Assembly (NCBI GenBank): GCA_964561215.1
Contig: CAZLOS010000011.1
Coordinates: 8,419-72,418 of the forward strand
Reading direction: 5' to 3'
Length of the DNA stretch: 64,000 nucleotides
Source of the DNA: JAJFUV01 sp964561215
Lineage (GTDB): Bacteria; Acidobacteriota; Terriglobia; Bryobacterales; Bryobacteraceae
Shown: positions 59,040 through 64,000 of the stretch, piece after piece
Layout of the letters: every line of letters begins with the position of its first letter
Position numbering within the stretch: the first letter of the stretch is position 1
Translations under genes and position numbers: made by a program
The notes under the pieces: generated by a model
Databases searched by the model: none
Told to the model about the DNA's origin: nothing
The model's input: the letters and a program-made list of their open reading frames with translations, nothing else

Positions 59040-60038
59040 CTATTTGTCTCCGGTTCGCACTTTCGCGATGTAAATGCCCGACTTGCCGTCGTGGGAAGAA
59101 TAGTAGCTCACCCACAGCAGTCCCTCGTGCCAGGCGAGGCCGGGATACCCAGCATCGCCTGCGGAGGGAAGTTCCAGGAACTCGCGAAGGTTGTCGTCCT
59201 GCTCCTCCAGCCAAAACAGGGCGAGGTGCGGCTTTCCTCCGGTCACCGTGCGCCCGGCGACCACGATCCTGTCATCCGGCAGCATCAGCATGGCGGGTGT
59301 TTCAATACTGACGTTGAGATCCGTCCAAATCCAGCCGCGGTAGGGAGGTTTCGCCCTGCCGAGGGCCACTGTGGCGCCTTTGGCATCGCGCTGCGCCAGG
59401 CACAGGGCGCTTTCATCCGGTAAGAAGAGAATAGCCGCCTCGCCGGGGGCCTGGTCCCGAAGAAGTTCCGGCGTCAAGGGGACGAACTTGTCGGCCCTCG
59501 GCCCGCCGTAAATGCGGAGGAACTCTTCGCGCACGTTCGAGTAACCGGCGGCGAAGGCGAGGCGGTTGTGCCAAGCCAGGCGCCCGAGCTGAAGATTCGG
59601 CTCGCACACAGGGATGGGCGCGCTCCAGTTGCGCCCGTCGGGAGAAGTCCAGACGGCGGACTGGTGACGCTCCCAGACAATGCCCTGGCGCTCTTCGATG
59701 GCCACCAGGATCAGGCGTCCGTCGGGCGACACGCTGAGCTTCGGATAGCGCAGGTCCCCACCAGTGGATGTGATGCGCGAGGCAGGTTTCCAGACTTCAC
59801 CGTCGAGAGAGGTCAGGATACGGATGGTGCCGCCGGCGGAGCGGTACGACGCTCCCTCGCGAAGGGCGCAAAACCAACGGTCCTTGTACCGCACCAGGTC
59901 CGTGAAGCCGTTGTGCGGCGCGCTGGACCAGACCTTCTCGCACCAGACGATCTGCGGCTTATGAAACGGTGGTTTCGGCGCCGCGAGACAGGCGAGCGCT
60001 ATGAGTGCGATTCCGGTAATCTTACTTCTATGTCCCAT
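59040..60038 (-). CDS. Exported sialidase/BNR-repeat-like protein
   Basis: 332 residues with a signal peptide (about 1-20, ending CLAAP). A six-bladed beta-propeller with Asp-box-like repeats (SLDGEVW at about 75-81, SPDGRLI, SPDGRNWSAP at about 132-141) and FTDLVRYKDRWFCALREG near the start. It belongs to the sialidase superfamily; whether the sialidase Arg triad and Tyr/Glu pair are complete is not certain, so it may bind or hydrolyse another glycan. It ends where the sulfatase gene begins, so the two are co-transcribed. Confidence 0.75.
   Translation of the reverse strand: MGHRSKITGIALIALACLAAPKPPFHKPQIVWCEKVWSSAPHNGFTDLVRYKDRWFCALREGASYRSAGGTIRILTSLDGEVWKPASRITSTGGDLRYPKLSVSPDGRLILVAIEERQGIVWERHQSAVWTSPDGRNWSAPIPVCEPNLQLGRLAWHNRLAFAAGYSNVREEFLRIYGGPRADKFVPLTPELLRDQAPGEAAILFLPDESALCLAQRDAKGATVALGRAKPPYRGWIWTDLNVSIETPAMLMLPDDRIVVAGRTVTGGKPHLALFWLEEQDDNLREFLELPSAGDAGYPGLAWHEGLLWVSYYSSHDGKSGIYIAKVRTGDK
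60017..60022 (+). promoter_or_regulatory. -10 element, leaderless arrangement
   Basis: TAATCT 7 nt before the ATG at 60030, inside the 5' end of the divergent sialidase-like gene. Confidence 0.45.
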
Positions 60039-61664
60039 CGTCAGTGGTCGCTTTTGGCGTTGTTGACTTGCTTTCTGCCTTCTCTATTCTATGCTGCGGA
60101 GCCTGAAGAACTCCGGAAGCAGGCCTCGGCAAACGGAGTCGCGGCAAACGACATTTTCGCCCGCACGCGCAAGATGGTACATGCCTGGCTCTCTTACGCG
60201 GACAAAGAGACGCTGTTGCTGCCGGACCGCCTGCCCGGCTTGATCCGCGGCAAGCCGAACTCACAGCTTCTCTATAGGGCTGAGAACTCCGGCGCCGACA
60301 ACTATCCCTATCTCATCATCACGAGCTGGTTTACCGATCCCGCGCTGTACCACGGCCGCATGATGGACATGCTGCGCAACGAGATCCGTTACACCAACGT
60401 GAGCGGCGCCATTCCGGGCAACCTGGACTTCAGAACCAGGCAACCGGGTCCGGCGACCCTGTTCGGAGCCGGCGAGTACTGCAAAGACGGCCTGCTCTCG
60501 GTCACCGAGTTGCTCGGCCGCACGCCCTGGTACTACCGCATGGTGGACATCACCGAGGATTACATGCGGAAGGCGCCCGTCAAAACCCGTTGGGGCAGCC
60601 TGCCCGACACGGGTGCCGAGTTGAACGGCGATGTGCTGCAGACCCTGGCCCGCCTGATCCCAATGACCGCCGATCCGCGCTTCCTGGATTGGGCCACGCG
60701 CATCGGCGACGCCTATGTGGAGGAGATACTGCCCGCCAACAACTACCTGCCGGGCTACCGCTACGATTTCGAGAAGAAGACCGACTCGGGCACCACGCGG
60801 CTGCGCGACCACGGCAACGAAACCATCGTGGGGCTGGTGCTGCTGCACGCGCTCGAAACGGACCTGGGCCTTAAGCGCGCGGAAAGAACGAGGCCGGTGA
60901 TCCGAAAGATGCTCGACAGTGTGCTCGCTTCGGCCAACCCGGACGGGATGCTGTACAACACCATCGTCAATTCCGACCTTTCGCCGCGCGACACCAGGCT
61001 CAGCGACAACTGGGGCTACGTCTACGGGGCACTCTACAGCTTCTACCAGACCACGGGAGAGGAGAAATACCGGCAGGCGGTCCGCAAGGTTCTGAGCAAC
61101 CTGCCCAAGTACCGCGGTTACGACTGGGAAGCCGGCAGCGCGGACGGCTACGCGGACTCGATTGAAAGCGCCATCTACCTGGTGGCCCGTGAGCCGGTTC
61201 CGGAAGCGCAAAGCTGGATCGAATCGGAAATGAAGACCCTGCTCGCCTACCAGCAGCCGGACGGCACCATCGAGCGCTGGTACGGGGACGGCAACTGGAA
61301 CCGCACCGCGCTGCTCTACGCCATGATGAAGACGCAAGGCTGCTACCTGAAAGACTGGGTGCCCGGCGTCGAGTTGGGCGCCGTCCAGCAGGACGGCAAG
61401 CTGTACATTTCGTTGCGCAGCGGTAATGCCTGGACCGGCAAGCTGGCCTTCGACTACGCGCGCCACCGCCGCGAGCTGAACCTGCGCAAGAACTATGTGC
61501 GCCTCAACGAATGGCCCGAGTGGTTCACCGTCGACGAAAATACGCTTTACACGGTGAAGAAAGCCGGGGGCGCCACGCAGTTGCTAATCGGCAGCGAACT
61601 CAAGAACGGACTGGCGCTGAAACTCGCCGCGGGCGAGACGGTGAAGCTCACCGTATCACGCTGA
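60030..61664 (+). CDS. Exported six-hairpin glycosidase-like protein of unknown specificity
   Basis: 544 residues from ATG 60030, which starts the signal peptide MSHRQWSLLALLTC (cleavage near FYAAE); the frame open further upstream is antisense to the propeller gene and is rejected. The body is an alpha/alpha toroid-like helical protein with repeated Gly/Asp/Trp-rich turns (SWFTDPALYHGRMMD, DNWGYVYGALYSFYQTTGEE, SADGYADSIESAIYL landmarks) and a short C-terminal beta domain (about 455-544). It is likely a glycoside hydrolase or lyase; no characterised family can be named. Confidence 0.68.
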   Translation: MSHRQWSLLALLTCFLPSLFYAAEPEELRKQASANGVAANDIFARTRKMVHAWLSYADKETLLLPDRLPGLIRGKPNSQLLYRAENSGADNYPYLIITSWFTDPALYHGRMMDMLRNEIRYTNVSGAIPGNLDFRTRQPGPATLFGAGEYCKDGLLSVTELLGRTPWYYRMVDITEDYMRKAPVKTRWGSLPDTGAELNGDVLQTLARLIPMTADPRFLDWATRIGDAYVEEILPANNYLPGYRYDFEKKTDSGTTRLRDHGNETIVGLVLLHALETDLGLKRAERTRPVIRKMLDSVLASANPDGMLYNTIVNSDLSPRDTRLSDNWGYVYGALYSFYQTTGEEKYRQAVRKVLSNLPKYRGYDWEAGSADGYADSIESAIYLVAREPVPEAQSWIESEMKTLLAYQQPDGTIERWYGDGNWNRTALLYAMMKTQGCYLKDWVPGVELGAVQQDGKLYISLRSGNAWTGKLAFDYARHRRELNLRKNYVRLNEWPEWFTVDENTLYTVKKAGGATQLLIGSELKNGLALKLAAGETVKLTVSR

Positions 61665-62315
61665 CGCAGGCTTATCCTGCCGCTCCAGGAGTTCGCGGAC
61701 TTGTGTCTCGAGTTGCTCGACGCGGGCGGCGAGCTGTTCGATCTCCTGAGCCTCTGGATCGGGCAGTTGGCCGTGCTCTAACTCATCGTCCACAGCCTCG
61801 CCTTTGGTGCGGACCACTCGGCCCGGAATGCCCACCACGGTCGAATCGTCCGGCACAGGGTGGATTACAACCGAGCCTGCGCCGATTTTCACGCGATTTC
61901 CAATGAGGATGTTGCCCAGCACCTTGGCTCCCGTACCGACGACCACGTGGTTGCCCAGCGTCGGGTGACGTTTGCCTTTTTCCTTGCCGGTGCCGCCCAA
62001 CGTCACGCCCTGATAGAGCAACACGTCGTCGCCGATCTCCGACGTTTCGCCGATCACCACGCCCATCCCGTGATCGATGAAGAACCGCCGCCCGATGGTG
62101 GCGCCGGGATGGATTTCGATGCCCGTGAGCGACCGGCTGAGCTGCGAGATCATACGCGCGGGCAAACGGAGCCCCATCTTGTAGAGCTTGTGCGCCAGCC
62201 GGTGCAGCAGGACGGCGTGAAATCCCGGGTAACAGAACAGGATCTCCAGCACACTGCGCGCCGCCGGATCTTCCCGGAATATGGTGCCGACCTGCTCTCT
62301 GATGTTCCGAAGCAT
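61656..62315 (-). CDS. cysE: Serine O-acetyltransferase (EpsC/CysE)
   Basis: 219 residues from the ATG at 62315 (a GATAAT hexamer lies 10 nt upstream). A helical N-terminal part and a left-handed beta-helix: GIEIHPGATIGRRFFIDHGMG (catalytic Asp81-His82 pair), TLGGTGKEKGKRHP and a C-terminal coiled coil (about 190-213). It acetylates L-serine for cysteine synthesis and is the shorter EpsC form. Its 3' end overlaps the convergent six-hairpin gene by 9 nt. cysK is not in the window. Confidence 0.9.
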   Translation of the reverse strand: MLRNIREQVGTIFREDPAARSVLEILFCYPGFHAVLLHRLAHKLYKMGLRLPARMISQLSRSLTGIEIHPGATIGRRFFIDHGMGVVIGETSEIGDDVLLYQGVTLGGTGKEKGKRHPTLGNHVVVGTGAKVLGNILIGNRVKIGAGSVVIHPVPDDSTVVGIPGRVVRTKGEAVDDELEHGQLPDPEAQEIEQLAARVEQLETQVRELLERQDKPASA

Positions 62316-62369
62316 CCCTGACACTATTATCCACCGCTCCGGCGTGTGAATGCCCGCGGGGGGCAAGGA

Positions 62370-63248
62370 TCAGTGCGAGGCGTCCACGCTGTGGTTCAGG
62401 GTGACTTCCGGTTGATAGCGCCGGTGCAGGCTCTCGAACTGGCGCCGCTTCCAGACGCCCGTCCGGTGCAGTATGTACCGTGCCAGGACCAGAAGGATCG
62501 ATAAGCCGTAAAGCGAACTCTGCCAGAACGAAGCCGACGATGCCTGGGGGAAATAGCGTGTGGGCACCGGCACTTCGGCGATGCGCAGGTTCTCGCAAAC
62601 GAACTGGGCCATGATCTCCTGGTCGAAGATGAACCGGTCCGAGTTCATCTGGTAGTTGACCGCTTCCAGCGCCTCGGCGCGGTAGGCGCGGTAGCCCGTG
62701 TGGTATTCGGCGAGATTCAATCCGAAGGTCCAGTTCTCCAGCGCCGTCAGGAAGCGGTTGGAAACGTACTTCCACCACGGCATGCCCTGCTTCATGGGAT
62801 CACCCCCAAGCAATCGCGAGCCGAGAACCACGTCGGCGCGACCCTCCTGGATCGGGCGCACGATTTCCGGCAGCAGCGTGGGATCGTACTGGTAATCCGG
62901 GTGGACCATCACAACCACGTCCGCTCCGGCCTTCAAGGCTTCCCGGTAGCAGGTCTTCTGGTTGGCTCCGTAGCCGTAATTGCGGTTGTGGACGAACAGG
63001 GTCAAGCCCAGTTCGCGGGCGATCCTGGTGGTCTCGTCCCGGCTGCCATCGTCAACCAGGATGACCTCGTCCACCAGGTTGTGTGGCAGTTCCGCGTATG
63101 TTTTGTGCAGGGTCCGCGCGGCGTTGTAAGCCGGCATGGTGACGACGAGTTTCGGTTTTGCGCGCACAACGACTCCCAATGCGATGTGCGAGTTCCCCGG
63201 TGCATTCGCCTCAGTTTGCGACGCGGGCACGAAGCGGCGGGTTACCAT
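62370..63248 (-). CDS. GT2 glycosyltransferase, polyprenyl-phosphate glucose/mannose synthase-like
   Basis: 292 residues: VVTMPAYNAARTLHKTYAEL (about 34-53), LVDDGSRDETTRIAREL, VHPDYQYDPTLLPEIV (DxD-like), GSRLLGGDPMKQGMP and a C-terminal hydrophobic stretch (SLYGLSILLVLARYIL, about 252-267) that may anchor it. Family members transfer a sugar from a nucleotide donor to undecaprenyl or dolichyl phosphate. The first 30 residues are not conserved-looking and a later start is possible. Confidence 0.83.
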   Translation of the reverse strand: MVTRRFVPASQTEANAPGNSHIALGVVVRAKPKLVVTMPAYNAARTLHKTYAELPHNLVDEVILVDDGSRDETTRIARELGLTLFVHNRNYGYGANQKTCYREALKAGADVVVMVHPDYQYDPTLLPEIVRPIQEGRADVVLGSRLLGGDPMKQGMPWWKYVSNRFLTALENWTFGLNLAEYHTGYRAYRAEALEAVNYQMNSDRFIFDQEIMAQFVCENLRIAEVPVPTRYFPQASSASFWQSSLYGLSILLVLARYILHRTGVWKRRQFESLHRRYQPEVTLNHSVDASH

Positions 63249-63311
63249 GAAGATGCGAGGAACAGGGTCCCGGCGGGAACAAAAGCCGGCGGGCCCTCGT
63301 CACTACCTTAG

Positions 63312-64000
63312 ATGCAGTCCGGAGCCAGCTTCGCCGAAGCCGCCAGTGTGGCGGTGGCCTCCTTGCGCTCAAGCAAGTTGCGCAGTTTCTTGACTTTGCT
63401 GGGGATCATCCTGGCCACCACGACGTTGATCGCGGTGATGAGCGTCATTCACGGCATGGATGTCTATATCGCCCAGAACCTTTCCAACATGGGCTCGGAG
63501 GGGTTCAAGGTGCGGCGCATCGTCATGATAGGTCAGTTCAATCCGAAGAAATTCATGGAGATGCAGAAGCGCAACCCGCAGCTCACCGAGGAGGAATACC
63601 AGTTCATCCGCTCGCGCGCGACCATGGTGCGGGATTTCGGCATGGAGGCCTATCGCTCGGCCACCGTCGCTTGCGCCCACGAGCGCATCGACGGCGTCCA
63701 GATGCAGGGCGCCACTTCGAACGTGGGCGTCATCCAGAACATACAGGCCGTCAACGGCCGTTTTCTGGCCGATTCCGACGACCAGCGGCGGCAGGCGGTG
63801 ACCTTCATCGGCAACGATATCCGCGAGCGATGCTTCACGGGCGTCGATCCCATCGGCAAGTATGTCGAGATCCAGGGGCGCCCGTTCCGCGTCGTCGGCG
63901 TGGGCAAGCCGCAGGGCAGCGTCTTCGGCGAGTCGCTCGATAACTACGTCATCATCCCCATCCAGACTTACTTCAAGATGTACGGGAGCCGCAACGGCAT
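63312..64000 (+). CDS. MacB/FtsX-type ABC transporter permease (partial)
   Basis: Open from ATG 63312 to the window end (229 codons) without a stop. The N-terminus has an amphipathic stretch and membrane helix 1 (about 22-50: LRSFLTLLGIILATTTLIAVMSV), then the large periplasmic domain of MacB-type permeases (about 55-229), including a NGRFLADSDD-like segment and VVGVGKPQGSVFGES. Such proteins couple an ATPase (expected nearby, not seen) to export of peptides, lipids or drugs. It lies 63 nt after the start of the divergent GT2 gene. Confidence 0.8.
   Translation, partial: MQSGASFAEAASVAVASLRSSKLRSFLTLLGIILATTTLIAVMSVIHGMDVYIAQNLSNMGSEGFKVRRIVMIGQFNPKKFMEMQKRNPQLTEEEYQFIRSRATMVRDFGMEAYRSATVACAHERIDGVQMQGATSNVGVIQNIQAVNGRFLADSDDQRRQAVTFIGNDIRERCFTGVDPIGKYVEIQGRPFRVVGVGKPQGSVFGESLDNYVIIPIQTYFKMYGSRNG

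Noticed and set aside
59568..60029. N-terminal extension of the six-hairpin gene
   Set aside because: It is antisense to the propeller gene and precedes a clear signal peptide at 60030.
63249..63311. Overlapping divergent starts between the GT2 and MacB-type genes
   Set aside because: A normal 63-nt gap separates them; TACCTT before ATG 63312 is only 2 nt away, too close for the leaderless pattern.

Overview
The window is a continuous GC-rich (by eye about 60-65% GC) bacterial chromosome segment that carries the replication-initiation locus. Diderm envelope genes (lpxA, lpxI, fabZ, TonB-type protein, Wzt-type ABC exporter), many Tat- or Sec-exported carbohydrate-active proteins, exported TIM-barrel and Gfo/Idh/MocA proteins, a sulfatase and CadC-type winged-helix regulators point to Acidobacteriota, most likely the Solibacteraceae/Bryobacterales group. 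This is inference from gene content; no 16S rRNA is present.

Layout. 1-4.8 kb: polysaccharide export/assembly operon (end of an unknown gene, Wzt-like ATPase, coiled-coil methyltransferase, GT2-GT4 fusion). 4.8-8.5 kb: exported ankyrin protein and a GAF histidine kinase/NarL-type regulator pair. 8.5-13.2 kb: two exported TIM-barrel sugar isomerase-like proteins, SppA, a DUF1972 glycosyltransferase. 13.2-18.7 kb: gyrB, dnaN and dnaA, transcribed leftwards in the order dnaA-dnaN-gyrB without recF, with DnaA-box-like sites in both flanking gaps (candidate oriC). 18.7-20.5 kb: flavin reductase, one-domain CadC-type regulator, small exported protein, tRNA-Gly(GCC). 20.5-28.4 kb: PHP-fold protein, M55 aminopeptidase, alpha/beta hydrolase, PcRGLX/YetA-like polysaccharide protein, second NarL two-component system whose kinase has membrane segments at both ends, TPR protein. 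28.4-33.8 kb: amidohydrolase, lone EtfB, DinB, GH51 arabinofuranosidase, M20 peptidase. 33.8-38.2 kb: fabZ-lpxA-lpxI-Gfo/Idh operon, TonB-like protein, small membrane protein. 38.4-43.1 kb: FliA/WhiG sigma factor and four GT2 glycosyltransferases. 43.2-47.0 kb: exported protein, MscL with zinc ribbon, thiSGHE. 47-51.5 kb: rpoN-hpf-rapZ and a divergent MFS transporter. 51.5-53.2 kb: archease, one-domain asparaginase, HicAB. 53.2-57.6 kb: exported Gfo/Idh protein and DUF1080 protein (divergent), ECF sigma/anti-sigma pair, rsmA. 57.6-64 kb: sulfatase, sialidase-like and six-hairpin proteins, serine acetyltransferase, GT2, and a MacB-type permease cut by the window end.

Themes. Many genes scavenge complex plant/microbial glycans (GH51, PcRGLX-like, sulfatase, BNR, DUF1080) and many build surface glycans and lipid A. 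A recurrent promoter arrangement is visible: a TAnnnT -10 hexamer 5-8 nt before the start codon at eleven unrelated genes on both strands (and 11 nt before fabZ), indicating frequent leaderless transcription. An ECF-type -35/-10 pair precedes the ECF sigma gene. No insertion sequence, prophage or CRISPR array was seen. The only gene-free stretch over 300 bases is about 18368-18687, described as the candidate origin region.
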